In this document: piece after piece, positions 12,479-24,879 of the stretch
How the letters are laid out: each line of letters starts with the position of its first letter
Position numbering within the stretch: position 1 is the stretch's first letter
DNA from: Pseudisothecium myosuroides
Taxonomy: Eukaryota > Streptophyta > Bryopsida > Hypnales > Lembophyllaceae
Assembly: GCA_951799445.1 (NCBI GenBank)
Contig: OX637290.1
Span: forward strand, 29,444,987-29,508,986
Direction: 5' to 3'
Length of the DNA: 64,000 nt
The notes under the pieces: model-generated
Database searches by the model: none
What the model was told of the DNA's origin: nothing
The model's input: only the letters and a program-made list of their open reading frames with translations
Position numbers and translations under genes: made by a program

Positions 12479-12877
12479 TTTTCATGGCCTCAAAGTTAAC
12501 TTAGAGTAAGGGTTACCTTAACTTAATCACAGTTAATCCATGCCGTCCAAGACTCCTGGAGCAAAGCGGGTATACGCGGAGGGTCGGTTACGTCCCTCCG
12601 TCCACGTCGGCTTTCATAATCCGAGTCAGCAATACCGAATCCTAGGTGGACCCCGTGGGTGTTGTCCTATCCTGTGTCCTCTTCCCCAAGTGAGTCTCTG
12701 CCCCGGCATCCCTGCCTGCTTGCTCACCTCACCAGTGAGCCCTTTGCTGCCTACAGTAGTACACTCATCATCCACCATAGATTGTCTCTTCCTCCTTGCC
12801 CCTAAATGTCTGCTCAGTCCTTCGCTTCTGCTCTCACGTTCTTCGCAAATAGTTCGCTCAAGTGCGCGGCTCTTTCA

Positions 12878-13640
12878 AAGGTATGCCTCACATGATGCGT
12901 GGAAGTGGAAATAGACATTCTGGGGTGACGAGTATGACTGTTGTGTGGCAACCATTTCGATTCTGGCTTGGTTTGTATCTCGCGTTCTGTTTGAGGTTGA
13001 ATTGAAGGTTTGGGTTTGCAAGATGGGTTTCGCTTTGGCAAGGTATGCCTCACAAGATGCGTGGAAGTGGAAATAGACATTCTGGGGTGACGATGTGTGG
13101 CAACCCATTTCGATTCTGGCTTGGTTTGTATCTCGGGTTTTTTTGTTTGAGGTTGAATTGAAGGTTTGGGTCTGTAAGATGGGTTTTGCTTTGGCAAGGT
13201 ATGCCGCAGATGATGCCACGTTTGGGCGGCGTGGAAGTGGAAATAGACATTCTGTGGTGACGATTATGACTGTTGTGTGGCAACCCGTTTCGATTCTGGG
13301 TTGTTTTGTATCTCGCGTTCTGGAGGTTAAGTTGAAGGTTTGGTGTGTCGCAGATGATGCCACGTTTGGGCGGCGTGAAAGTAAACAGATATTCTGTGTT
13401 GGAAGGAGGATTTGTTTGCCCACCGTTTGTTTGCCTGATGTGTGATAGTTCTTGCGTTCTAGAGGTCGAATTTGAGGTTTGAAGTTTGCAAGCGGTTTTA
13501 GGGTGGCCTTTTTTTGAACTTATGCCGCAGATGATGCCACTTTTGGGTGTGTGGAAGTGAACGGAAATTGGGTTCTGAGGCTTATGGGTGTTCGCCAACC
13601 ATTTATGGCTTGTATTGTATCTTGCGTTCATGAGTTTGAA
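12878..13640 (+). repeat. Minisatellite of ~160 bp units upstream of the RING gene
   Basis: About four and a half direct units start near 12878, 13039, 13198, 13347 and 13525. Each carries a GTGGAAGTGGAAATAGACAT-type block, then TGTGTGGCAACC, TCGATTCTGG, a TGTATCTCGCGTT-type block and GAATTGAAGGTTTGG. The first two units are nearly identical; later ones are diverged and carry an extra GATGATGCCACGTTTGGGCG block. Open frames here are periodic in step with the repeat and look non-coding. It lies in the leader or promoter region of the PA/RING gene. Confidence 0.85.
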
Positions 13641-14159
13641 TAGTGAATGGGTGTTTGGAAAGTGTAAAGTGTGTGTGTGTGTGTGTTTGGTGATTCCAAT
13701 GTGGAGGCTTGCCATGGCCACTTTCTAACCCTTGCTTATCTTGCTTTCTTGTAAATATTTGGATTTTTGAATTTTTTTGGTTTTGTTATGGTTCTGGGCC
13801 GACATTCTGGTGCTTGGTTTTGTTACCTGGTGATCCTTTTGCAGGCCATTCATATTCTGATCGGTGAAAATTATTTGATTTGAATACCTGGTGAGATTAA
13901 GTTGGATTCGGAAGGTTTTGGTGGCTTTTTGTGAGAGAATGACTGAAACTGTTTTGCTAACCCTACTCTGTTGTTTGAAACTTCAGCTCCTGGAAAGCGA
14001 GGCACTCCGACATATGGGGCAGCCGTAACCTGTGCACATGATGCTCTGTGCGAATGTTTGCGGATGCGGCGGAATTGACGTGATTCGGTATTAGAGAGTT
14101 GAGTGGGCTTCCCCCACTCCCGATGTACATTCCTGAAAAAAGAGAGAAAGGAAGCCAAA

Positions 14160-17013
14160 ATGCCAACCCTTTTTGTGGAAACAGGATTTGCCAGCAGGAT
14201 TATGGGTCACCGAGAGGTGCTGATGTCGTTAGCTGGCTTGTGCCTCGTCCTGCTCACTCTCCTCTTGGGGAGGGTCAACTCGGCCGTCATTCTGCTCACC
14301 GGTACAAGTGAATCCTGGTCGTTCCCGGATATGGAAGCCAGTTTTGGTACGTGTTTTCGTTTCTTTCCCTACGATACCCGCGACAATGTAAGCGCTGAGA
14401 ATAGCTGTTATTATTGAAATGGTCAAGTTTTTTTAAGTATCCTTCGTAGCAAACCAAAGAGAATTTCAGCACACCAAAGAATACATTATTTGATACCACA
14501 TGCAAAAGTTATAAGGATTCAATGTGGTGATGATTTAAAACAGACTGAGGTTCTGATGTTGAGGTGATGTGCGTTCTTAAATCTAATGTGTACTCATTGT
14601 GTAAGATTTTGAAGTGTTGTATTTTGGTAGGTGTCGCAATAAGATGTGATTACCTGGCGTGCATTAGCCAGAACGTCTAAAATATCCTGTCTGTATTATT
14701 GTTTTATTACAAAGTATACCGCCCTTGTATTATCTATTTTAGACCCTGCAGCCGTGAGATTGGTAGGTAGATTACTTTACGGTGAAATACTATCGACTGC
14801 GTTGTTGAAATATTCAGAATCTCGAGATCCTGTGAACAATTTGTATTAACCTGTTTTCGTTAGACTGGCAGCTCCACGTGTTCCGGCTGCTGGTATAGTG
14901 GGAGTGCTGCATGCATCCAACCCTTTGGATGCTTGTTCGCCGTTGGTCAACGTTTCAGGCCCAGGGGAAGCTTTCATGCCAGCTTTCCTTCTGGTTGAAC
15001 GTGGCATCTGCAATTTCGAGGTGAAGGTGCGCAATGCCCAGGATGCAGGATTCCAGGCAGTTATCGTCTACAACAACCAGGATGATCATGATTTAGTCAC
15101 CAGTGAGTCAGCTTTTGGACTTTCCCCTTCTTCACCTCAATTATCAGGCGTTTGGGATGTTATCGGTTTGATCATTTTAGCTTTATTTGCTTTAGGTCAC
15201 AAAGCTAAGAAAGCAATGGAATGGACCAACCCGTGCTCAAGCTCAAAATAGAATACTCACTTTGGAAGCTACATTAGTAACCTTCGAGACATATTTCTAT
15301 CTTTCAAAAATGTAGGGTGCAATTTCTCGTTTCTATCGGTTTTTTCCGGTTACCTTCGTTGAAACTCCCCGAATGATTTGTCTCAGCTCCTATAAATATA
15401 GAAGCAGACACCTTTGGTCGTTTGATACTAAACAGTAAGTGCCTTAGGTACCGTACATTTTTTAACGATAGAAGTATGTTTTGGAGTTACTGTAATAGCT
15501 TCCAAAGTGAGATTGCTGCATTGAGCTTTGGGCAAATGAGAAAAGAAAAAGAGGTTAAGGAAAAAGAGTGAGAGAAGAGGAATTTGAATTTGAATTTTAT
15601 ACCAGTTTTAATGTTGTTTCTGAGTTGAGTGTTCCTTTGTTGCGACTACAGTGTCAGGAAACCCCTTCAACATCCGCGCATACTCTGTTTTCGTGTCGAA
15701 GTTTTCAGGGGAGTTTCTGCTCAAGTATGCCGGTGACTCGGGTGCAACCTGCTACATAATGCCAGCGTTTGAAAACACGGCTTGGTCAGTGATGGCGGTT
15801 TCATTCATCTCCCTTCTGGCTGTCTCTTCTGTCTTGGCCACTTTTTTCTTTGTTCGCCAACACAGACTGCGGCATTTGAGCGCGCGGTTCCTTCCCAGAG
15901 AGCCTGCTGGAATGAGCGTGAAAGAAGTGAATACACTTCCCAGCCTCGTGTTCAAGTGCATAGAAGACGGGAAGGGCACTTCAGAGACTTGTGCCATCTG
16001 TTTGGAAGATTATATTCCAGGGGAAAGATTGAGGTTGCTCCCCTGCCAACATGGTAAGCTCTCCACGCCACCGATGTCACCCAAAGAGTCCCTTCTCATG
16101 GATTATCAACTGTTTTAGTTGCAGCTTCAAATTAATTGATGCGTTAATATTGAATTGTCACTGTGTCTTTCATTGTCTTTTTAATGAATTCAAATATCAG
16201 TATTAACTGTTCCACTTATTGAAGACGTACTGAAACACGTGATAATCAGTCAGGAGGGACTTTTTTAGGATCACCTTAGTCTGCCACTCTCTTATTGGAC
16301 TGTTCCTTCACTCTCTTACTTTTTCATTAGAGGTTGAGGATACATTTTCTGTCAATTTATGCATTGTAACCAATACGTTCCAGTGTTCTTGCATTAGGAG
16401 ATCACTCAATAGGGCTGAGATCACTTTGGGTGCAAGTACCAAACTCTCTTGAGATCAATTTGTTTGTCACTCTATGTGTGATGATTTCCTTTCAAAACTG
16501 AGTCATGCTTACATAATTATACTAGTCATGCTTACACGCAATTTGCTAGTTGAAGGCCAACCAAGTGTAGTGGAAGATATGAGTTGCTGTGAGTAACAGG
16601 GGTCAGTCAAGAAGAGACGGGATCAAGTCCCTACGGGTTTTAGTATCTTCCTTATAGGCAGTATCAGACCTTGGCAGTATTGCATCATCTTCATGTAGTG
16701 TACTAACGTCCGTATATGTTTCCATATTGTAGAGTTTCATCTGGACTGTATAGATCAGTGGTTGACGACCCGGAAACCATTCTGCCCAGTTTGCAAAAGA
16801 CATGCCCAATCAAAAGCGGAGGAGCCTGGGGCTACGGAGGTCACGCCATTGTTAGCAGCAGTGGGAAGAGGCTTGGGTGGTGGTGTTGAAGTTGGAACAA
16901 CAATCGCATCTGCCCATACATTACCATTGTCGTCAGCATCTTCACTGAATGAGACCCCAGATACACGTATCTTCTCGCTCTCTTACCCAGATGTCAGTGA
17001 AGATCTCTGCTAA
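14160..17013 (+). CDS. PA-domain, transmembrane, RING-H2 E3 ligase (RMR-type sorting receptor)
   Basis: Proposed CDS join(14160..14346, 14872..15102, 15652..16053, 16733..17013), 366 aa; a start at 14202 would give 352 aa. All three junctions keep phase with donors GTACGT, GTGAGT, GTAAGC and AG acceptors. A hydrophobic signal (LAGLCLVLLTLLLGRVNSA) is followed by a PA domain (MEASF joined to APRVPAAGIVG, then VERGICNFEVKVRNAQ). A transmembrane segment spans about residues 183-207. A RING-H2 finger at about 253-293 has its expected ligands (CAIC, CQHEFH, then CPVC). The domain order matches plant RMR proteins, which sort cargo to protein storage vacuoles with the PA domain in the lumen and the RING in the cytosol. 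The acceptor at 14871 is chosen because it restores the family alignment; a nearer AG at 14863 breaks the frame. Confidence 0.9.
15254..15512. mobile_element. MITE inside intron 2 of the RING gene
   Basis: CTCACTTTGGAAGCTACATT at the left and its near-complement (ATAGCTTCCAAAGTGAG) at the right enclose about 260 bp with no ORF. It fills about half of the 549 bp intron (15103-15651). A TATA-like CCTATAAATATAG sits inside it. The superfamily is not assigned. Confidence 0.6.
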
Positions 17014-18290
17014 GGAGAAAATCTTATGAGTCCTCAAGCATGTCTTGCAGTGTAGAGTTGATAAGATTGCTTACAATGCTTGCAACTGCGGTTGGGTAGC
17101 AACCTCTCAACCACACAGCCAATGCATTCTGGACTGCAAACCTTCTAGGGTCTAGAATACCAAGACGGCCGTTTACTAGGGCTTTGCTCTCTCGTTTGTA
17201 CAAGAGGAAGCTCTTTCTTGTAAGTAGACACTAGTGTAACATAGTGACAGTACTAAGTACGAGGCATGAGGTGTCTGTTTGCGTCAGCGCTTGCGTTGTA
17301 GTGAAGAAGTGCCCATGCTAGGTTGCAGAAAGAAAGAATTTAGAGGTTTTCTATTAGTACCTGGTATTGATTGCCAGGGGTTTTGTAGAAATTGATTAAA
17401 TTTATGAGCGACTTCAACAGAACACCTGAATTTTAAGTTTTAGACTGGCAATCATGTTGGCAACTGTGAATTGACACTCTTGCTGAAGGATTTACCCTTT
17501 CATTCCATGAGCTTATGTAGCTAAGAAGTTGATGAGTTAATGAACATAAGAAGTGTACGAGTTGCAAAATTGTTGATTGAGGACCAAACCAGAAAATTGA
17601 AGATCAGGTCGAAAGCTTCTGCTTCTCTCTTAAATACGTGGCACCAAGTAAACCCACTAAATTTCAATGCCTATTTGTCGTACAGCTGAAAATTCAAGTA
17701 AGTGTGTAACACTGTTGCAAGTGTCTGCATCTCTGCATCTTGTTTGAGATCTTTGTAAGAGAAAGAGTTTTGAAGCCTACAAGCTAGTCAGGTTTATTTA
17801 CACTACAATAAAAAAGTATAGAGGCAGGAAACCCCATTTGTCTGGCTCAATAGCTTCACTCTTGGCCCCCTGTAGCAAATAACAATCGACTGAGGTTCAA
17901 CAAGTTCCTCTTCCGAGACCAAGAGATTTGCAACGGACGATCAACACAGACTAATATGTTGACCCAGGATTTCATTTGGAAACTCCAGTGCATTCGAAAC
18001 AGCAAAGTATCTCCACTGCTATGTAAACATTTCACCAGCATTCCATATAGTACGGGCACAGTTCAATTCCCGATCCCCTCATATCGACAGAATGGAGATT
18101 AAATTCGAAATCAAAACCTTTCAGTGTGCTCCAGCAAGCAACCATTTGAACAATGGAGTCATCAGACGTTAACTAATTACAACTTGTCATCACTGGTTTG
18201 ATTGCGAGGCTTCAGACACTGTGGCCCTGTCAGATGAAAGCCCTTCATAGGCAGTGATGAGAAAACACTACATCGATATGCATCACATAA
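17014..18290. other. 3' flank of the RING gene; no supported gene
   Basis: Moderate-GC sequence downstream of the RING stop, likely 3' UTR and intergenic DNA. A 67-codon minus-strand frame at 17856-18059 has no recognisable domain. Nothing else supportable. Confidence 0.4.
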
Positions 18291-18298
18291 TGTAGGTA

Positions 18299-18735
18299 CT
18301 CGGCTTCACCAAAGCTTGCGAGATTCTTGAGCAATCCCGTCATTCTGAGGTAGCTTCAAGACCAAAATGTCCCTGCCAGAGAGTTCTCAGAAGTCAATGC
18401 GTATTGTTCTCGTAATTAAGAAGAGCAAGTTGCAACGAAAACTCTTAGTCAAAAGTGGATGTGCAAAGGTTGCACAAAAGGTTCAAGTCCGTTGGTGTGT
18501 CTCACAAAACTAGAATAACAAATCACTTAGGTGCAGGACTTTCACTTGCAAATCACAAATCAATGAAGAAATCCAGCAAAAGCATTAGCCCGGGGATTTA
18601 CCTGGTCTGCGCTACGAAATAAGCCGTCCATTGCCAGAGGGCAGCAGCGTATTCGTTATACATGTCTGCACCTTCAAAACTCTGGCATATAACGTCGAGG
18701 TTGTCCGCAAGATGATGGGTCATTGTGACATTAGC
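18299..18735 (-). CDS. Two possible exons of a small unrecognised gene
   Basis: On the minus strand an open stretch from about 18735 to 18602 reads with coding-like composition (DNLDVICQSFEGADMYNEYA then LWQWTAYFVAQT). It ends at a GTAAAT donor near 18601-18602. A CAG acceptor at about 18377 then gives an in-phase continuation RDILVLKLPQNDGIAQESRK, ending LW and a TGA near 18310. If ATG 18720 is the start the peptide is about 62 aa, but an acceptor just upstream would allow more 5' exons. I do not recognise the family. It lies downstream of the SINA gene stop (19020), same strand, so a separate gene or an alternative 3' end are both possible. Low certainty. Confidence 0.3.
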
Positions 18736-19019
18736 AGAAGCTTAATAGTCATTTCGCTTCCAAAACTCTTTGCTCCCTGTATTCACTAGTGCTACAGCCC
18801 GTAGAGAACTTCGGTTTTACTTGATGACAGACGTATTATGTGACAGAAAATACCTTACAGAGACAGCCTCTAGAACTTGTCCCATGGACGGTCAACTAGT
18901 CAGGAATTGAACGGAACTCGGGCACCAAATCTGCAGAGTTTACTTCTAGTGATTAGTAGCTGCAAATCAACATTAATTCTCACTCTTTTCATTCGATCTG
19001 CTCAGCAACAGTAACAAAT

Positions 19020-22000
19020 TCAAAGGCCAGGGTTGCCAAGAATTGAAAGAGTGATCTCAAACTCTTTCTTCGTGTCTTTTAGAACAGGCATGGTCGGAAC
19101 TACGAGGTAGTCATGCTTCCAGGAGTGTGTGCGGCTTCGGTCAAGCGCTACTCCCTGCATGCTGAACACCATATTGGACTCGTTCTGCACGTACACCCGC
19201 TTCACTTTGAGAGAGTACACCACCTTCTTAACAGCCCATAAGGAATTGCAGTAGAAGTACTCTCCAAGGATTTTATCAAGCCCTAAATAAACCAACAGCC
19301 ACTCCTGGGCAGCCACCATCACAAACGTCCCAGAGACAGTCATTCGGAAGCTGACCGACCTGGAAATGCCAGAGTAAGGTCAGTCTGCTTACAAATCATC
19401 CAGCTTGGTTGTAGCAGCTAGTTGCATAACATTTTGCAACTAGTTGGTAGGACATCCTCTTCAAAGAAATCGTGTGTAGCCTAATAAGGAGCAACTAGAA
19501 TGGCAGAAGAATTTGAAAAGGATACTAAAAAGGATGACTAGAAGAGGATGGAGGAACACTTTCAGGAGTCAAAAGGTGTCTTTGTGGGCAAACTCAGATA
19601 TATATGTGCAATAAAGATTCTTCTACACATTGAATAGTACTATGTTCAACAATGTTAAGTATGTGCCAAAAGAAGAAGGTGGTTGACCTGGTGGAGCTAT
19701 GAAGTGGCAAAATAAGTACTTGATGCTTCCTAGTCAAATGCAAGGGCATGTCTTGTTTCAACACGTCGAGACTGCAGGTGGCTAAAGGGCATCGAAGTGG
19801 TTGAAACTCACACAAGCTTGTGTGAGGATGCTCTTCTCTCTTGGTGTACATAAGCATTTCCAAGCAACCGTACTGAGCATACTTGCAAGGCACTTGGAGA
19901 GATTCCACAATCTTTCCCACAGCCAAGTTCCGAATGTGACCAATGGGACTTGTGCATGTGGGGCATCCACCACTTCCCTTGATGAGCTTTGAACAGCAAG
20001 ATGCACACGCCGAGTGCCCATTCTTGCACTTCCATCAACAAAACCATGCATCAACCAACATTCCTCATGTCAAGATCAAAAACTCTAAGGACAATCATGG
20101 GGTTCAAACCTTGAAGAATGGCTAGATGTGGTTGAAGTCGCACATGACCAAGCACAACATTCAACATAGAAATAATTAAGACCTCTATTGGAAAGTGATC
20201 AATAGAGAACAATTATGTTAATAACCTACAAGATGATGCAATATTTGGTGCCCAATTCAAAACATTGGTATTACTAGGTTTCATAGTAGCCACTTCCATT
20301 TTTGGAGGTTCTCATCATTGAACAAAACTTGCCTTACTCATTTTCTTCAACAATTAGTTGGAAGTTGGAAGTTGCTAACCACCTCAAGGAAGCAGGTAGC
20401 AGATTTCAACATTGAAAGCTCATCCTTGTCTTCTTCTAATTAGAATGTTCAAAAATTGGAATGTTCTAATTAGAACTGGAGTTTTAAAGTACCCACCAAT
20501 TTTACCCCTCCTTTTGGTCTTCCTATTCCATTCCTTTAATTAGAATGTTCAAAAATTGGAATTTTCAAGTACCCACCAATTTTACCCCTCCTTTTGGTCT
20601 TCCTATTCCATTCTTGAAACCATGGATGATTTGCCTCCTAAATTACTTTGAAGCTACTAATGTCATCCTTCAAGAGGGAAAGTAAAAAACAAATTCCTTG
20701 TTGAAGGCTTTACAATCCACTATTATATTGCCACTTGCACATACTCATCCACTATAGAATGCATTACATTCATCAAAGTTTGAAACCCACTAATGCATTC
20801 TAAATTACTAATGAAACAATAACCTCCAACAATACTTCACACCAAAGCACACGTGCAAGTCAAACCCAAGTGCACCTATTACCAACGGGGTTTTTTGAGC
20901 AACTTACTACTCTCAACCTAACAAGTTTCAAGGTTTTGAGCAATCTAGCTAGGTACCTCCAAATTTGAGCTAGTAATGTTAGGGCATTTGCCAATTAGTG
21001 TTCCAAAAGCACACACTACCTATGGCTTGTGTGTTGAAGCAAAAAAGAAATGTATGGATGCTAGCTTTGCAAATAAAACAATAAGGGTCATCATACCTTC
21101 TTCTCCCCATTCTCAATCTTCAAAAAATGAGGACATGGCACTCTCTCCTTGAATTGTGGATGGCCCATTCTCTGAAGATTGAGAAGGTTTTTCCTTTTCC
21201 TTTGGAGGTGAAGAATGGGCATGAAGATTGAGAAGCCGTGGAGAAGATTAACAATCCGTGTCCATTCTCATTCTTCACACAAAGAAAAGGAGAGTCACAC
21301 CTTCTTCATGGAGAAGGGCTCTTGTGGGCTCCTTTTTTCACTCAACACCTTCTCATTTTTCATAGAAATTTCATTCTTGAAGAAGGTGTCACAACCCCCG
21401 ATGTAAAGTTGAACACAAGTAACGACAAATGACAATACTATCCACTCAACCAAAAGAGAACAGTCTCAAGGTTATCAGACTAAAGTACGGAACCCAAATG
21501 ACTGTGCACATGTCATCCAAACATCTGACTTCTACAAAGTGTGACACAGATCAAACACAGTCAAACACGCTTTCACGTGACACTAATAGTTCAAAAATTC
21601 TAGGTTTAAGGTTGGAACCCTACTACTTCAAACTTCCAAACATTCTATTCCCATATCATCCGAATATTACATAGTTTAGTGCAGTGAAATTCTCTCAACA
21701 TTGACCCAGACACAAGACCCACCAAATTTAAAAAGAAATCCATTCTGATAATGGAAACCACTAAAAAAAACAGAGAAAAAAGGTTCATTACCAGACAGTC
21801 ATCAAACGCTGCAGCAGTGGGACCCTACTCCTTCAAACTTCAAAAACTCCTAACTGAATCACACAGTAGTATTCAAATTATTTTAAATCGAAGGAATCCG
21901 CTCCAAAATAGAGTTCCGATGATCCGACCCAACACAATTAATAAAATTTCTGATCATAAAAACCACTCCAACTAACGGACAAGTTTTACATAGTAAAAAC

Positions 22001-22302
22001 TCCCGCGGACACTATTCAAATCGTACTTACATCGCACTCACTCACTGCAATCCAAAAACCAGCCCTAACAGGCAGTGAAAGCCGAGAATTAGTTCTAGGG
22101 CAAACTGAAGTACCTGGTACACCGGCGGAGAGAAAGTCTCGGAGCAAATCGGGCATTCCAGAGTATCCGGATCCAATTTGAAAGTCTCCTCCCGTTTTAC
22201 GTGCTTCGCCTCTCCTGCAGCAGCCTCCGGAGTGGAACCCGATGCGGGCGTTTCATCTCGCTCCCTCTTACGTGCTGCGTGCGCAATCTTGGCAGGAATC
22301 AT
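19020..22302 (-). CDS. SINA/SIAH-type RING E3 ubiquitin ligase
   Basis: Exon 1, 22302 down to 22114, encodes a basic N-terminus and the first half of the RING (LECPICSETFSPPVYQ), ending at a GTACTT donor. Exon 2, about 20028 down to 19720, completes the RING (CKNGHSACASCC then GGCPTC) and the SIAH zinc-finger region (VPCKYAQYGC, HTSLCEFQPLRCPLATC, HLTRKHQ). The C-terminal exon, about 19371 down to 19020, gives the substrate-binding (TRAF-like) half with YSLKVKRVYV and a stop at 19020. SINA proteins are dimeric E3 ligases. Exon 1 to 2 joins in phase 0. Exon 2 ends in phase 0 but the last exon opens one base into a codon, so a short middle exon (length 2 mod 3) between 19719 and 19372 is probably missing from this model. 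Intron 1 is about 2.1 kb and contains a MITE and a tandem duplication. Confidence 0.78.
20437..20620. repeat. Tandem duplication within SINA intron 1
   Basis: A block containing TTAGAATGTTCAAAAATTGG and ACCCACCAATTTTACCCCTC with CCTTTTGGTCTTCCTATTCC occurs twice in direct orientation (about 20440-20537 and 20538-20616). The first copy has an extra 20-25 bp. It lies in the intron; no function is suggested. Confidence 0.75.
21084..21399 (+). mobile_element. Short (316 bp) copy of the GGGGTTGTCACACC element
   Basis: Left end AGGGTCATCATACCTTCTTC and right end GAAGAAGGTGTCACAACCCC match the ends of the 840 bp element at 35456-36295. Both share blocks such as CCATTCTCAATCTTC and CTTCATGGAGAAGGGCTCTT. 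It is an internal-deletion derivative sitting in SINA intron 1. A TA lies at the left border (21082-21083); the right target site is not intact. Confidence 0.7.
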
Positions 22303-23697
22303 TAAGTTAGTGCTGGAAGCTCACTCCCACAGCAGCGGAGTGCCCAATGCGAGGCTTGAAGGCTTGAAGTGCGAAGAATTGTCTTGACTTCATGCAGTGA
22401 GTCCCCTGCTCCGAATTTTGTCGCGGGAAGACGGAGCACCTCCAAGTTTGAATAGTTCAAACAGTCATAGTCATCAGTGCTGGCGGGGCAATCCCGGATA
22501 GCATTTGATGGGGACCAGCCTTTTTTTTTTACTTTTTGAGAAAGTGCCAAGATGGCGATCACTTAAAATTTAGTGAAGCATTGTATTTCGACATTCATCC
22601 ATCTTTTGGACCAAAAAACACTTTTCAATCACATTCATGCATTTTTTCATCCAAATTTGGCAACTTCATCCACATATTTAATAGACATGGAAAATTTCTA
22701 GCAAAAAAAGATTACTTTTTATCTGGCAAAAAGTAGGCATTTATTTTGAAATGGTGCAATTTGGCTCCATGGTGCAAAAAAAAAGGGCTCCTGGCATTCC
22801 CAAGCCTATGACTACGGAATTGTATGTCAAATTCCTTCACTCCCATTTAGCAACTAAATGTGAATGAATTTTTTTATTTTTTATTTTTTTAAGGGATAAA
22901 ATCACATGTCTTATTTTTGTCACAAAATTTATAGATTTTTTTTTGGTAATTTGAATTTCTTGAGAATTTTTAAAGAAAAAGTGAAAAAAAAATCATATCG
23001 AGTAGAAAATTATCTCCAAAAATACAAAAAATTCACTGTAAGTGTATATTAAAGTGAAGAACATAATAGTGAAAAAAAAACTTCGGTTCCATTCTATGAA
23101 TAAAAATAAATAGACATTAGAAATATGCTCATAATTTAAATTGCAATTAAATATTCAATTTTAGGAATTTTTCAAAAAAATTGATTGGAGTAGAAACTAA
23201 AGTACATGACCTTCATTTCATTAGTTGAATTCAAATTCAAAAAATATCATTTTAATGGAGAAATTTCAAATTTAGAGCAAGGAACAACAAGTTTCTAGAA
23301 TAAACTAGTGAATAGCATCATGATTTTGTAATATGTTTTTATTGAGTCTTCTTATGTTGAAAGCAACTTCCATTCAAGCAATTTTTAAAAGAAGAATTGG
23401 ATGAAATTGTTTTGCAATCATCACGTACATTGTTCTAAAATCATCCAAACGCAATTCTTGGCATTGGCACCAATAACCCCTTAGCGCTTGAATCCTTTCT
23501 TGAATTTTTGCATATTTTTGCTTATATTTTTTATTCTTTACCTCAATTTTATCAAATTCATCATATAAAAAAGTGTTATTTTAAAACATCAAGCATTGCC
23601 GTTTGGATGAATGAAAAGTTATATAGTGAAAAAAATCCCTCTATCTATTGACTGTCCACATTTGGGACATTAGAGTGTTAAGGGGTTAAGGGATTAA

Positions 23698-23953
23698 GTG
23701 CATTCCCAACAGTGCTAGTATGTGAGCCCAAGATTGCGAGCTTGTGAGCTTGGTATTCATAATATAGATTTTCCACACTATAGAAAGTGTATCTATCATA
23801 AACACCTATAATATGGGTATTTGTAATATATATACCCTATAATCATACATGGTTTCTATAGTATATACACTTATAACATAGATGTGTAATATTCTAGGTT
23901 CATGGGCTCACACTCCTATGCTCACATAATAGCAACCCTTAGTGCATTTCTAA
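23698..23953. mobile_element. Possible MITE with TATGTGAGC-containing inverted ends
   Basis: GTGCATTCCCAACAGTGCTA with GTATGTGAGCCCA at the left pairs with the inverted right segment (TGGGCTCACACTC, GCTCACATAATAGCAACCC, AGTGCATTTCTA). The interior is low-complexity TATA-rich. A related single end lies near 24125 (GGTGCTAGAATGTGAACC). Confidence 0.4.
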
Positions 23954-24879
23954 TCCATACTAATAGCAACTGAACATGCTTTATATTATTAAGATAGCAG
24001 ACCCTATTTACACCACAATTTAAAGCCATCTTATATATGCTACTATATATAAATACGGTAGTGTACATTATAAACTTTCAAATGTACTCTATTGAAACAT
24101 AATGGCCATGAAATGACACAGTCATACAATGGTGCTAGAATGTGAACCTACGAGCACTAGCCTCTTGGGTGGGTCACTTAGTCCATTTTCAAAACCACGT
24201 GCGGCCTAATATAGAAAGGACTAGTGTGCCTTGTACCATTGCTGTAGTCAAAACAAAAGTAAAAGTGATTTTTTCATCATGAGTCCAAACACCACAAAAC
24301 CAAGCCCATGCACCCCTCCTTGCCGAGGGCTTTCCAAAAATACCAAGTACGCCACTGGGGGATGTATGGTCCAGGAGATCTCAACTTAACAAACAAAACC
24401 AAAACAAACAAAACAAACAATCAAACTTAGATATGGATTTTATTCTTTTCACATAAATTTTATAAACAAATTACAAATAAATTAGGAAACATTGAAAGTG
24501 AGAAACCCATTATAAGTAATGTAGGTAGCCTAGAAATTTGGGCCATTAAATTTTTTTGACATACAATTTAGGGGCTTTAGATTTGGATCTGATGTATTCT
24601 ATTTAGTATAAACTGTTAAGATAGTTGCTTGTATAGCTGGGCCAGACCTAGATGAAATGCGGAGTGGATGATTGGCTGGAACTCCGTGGATGAATGCACT
24701 AATGACTTTGTATTTTTAACATGTAAGTGACGGTTTATTGGAAGTTTAGTTTCTGTTCTTTGCCTACTTAGCTATGTTGTTCACAAACCATGCTGCGTTC
24801 TTTTGCTTTGTTGTTTCATATTTGTTCAGGTATAAGATCCATTTGGCTAAAATTGAATTTGAATTCACAGCTGAATTTG

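Larger units (their letters stand above)
4242..12539. other. Gene-free intergenic region, AT-rich and repeat-filled
   Basis: No credible gene is seen between the F-box gene and the RING gene leader. Apparent ORFs are under about 120 codons, unconserved in feel, and often inside inverted repeats. The recognisable content is listed separately: tandem duplications, fold-back elements at 5219-5452 and 7160-8470, TTAA-flanked pieces near 6134 and 9085-9380, and a TA-flanked element at 10352-10741. The rest (for example 5460-6130, 6400-7150 and 10750-11950) shows nothing I can name. Confidence 0.6.

Noticed and set aside
12814..13721. Minus-strand frames of 127-223 codons across the minisatellite
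   Set aside because: Their sequence repeats with the period of the DNA repeat, has no domain, and is Asn/Thr/Pro-rich in the way reversed repeats often are. No splice or start context supports a gene.
18440..18520. Possible tRNA suggested by GGTTCAAGTCCGTT
   Set aside because: No acceptor or anticodon stems could be paired around this T-loop-like string.
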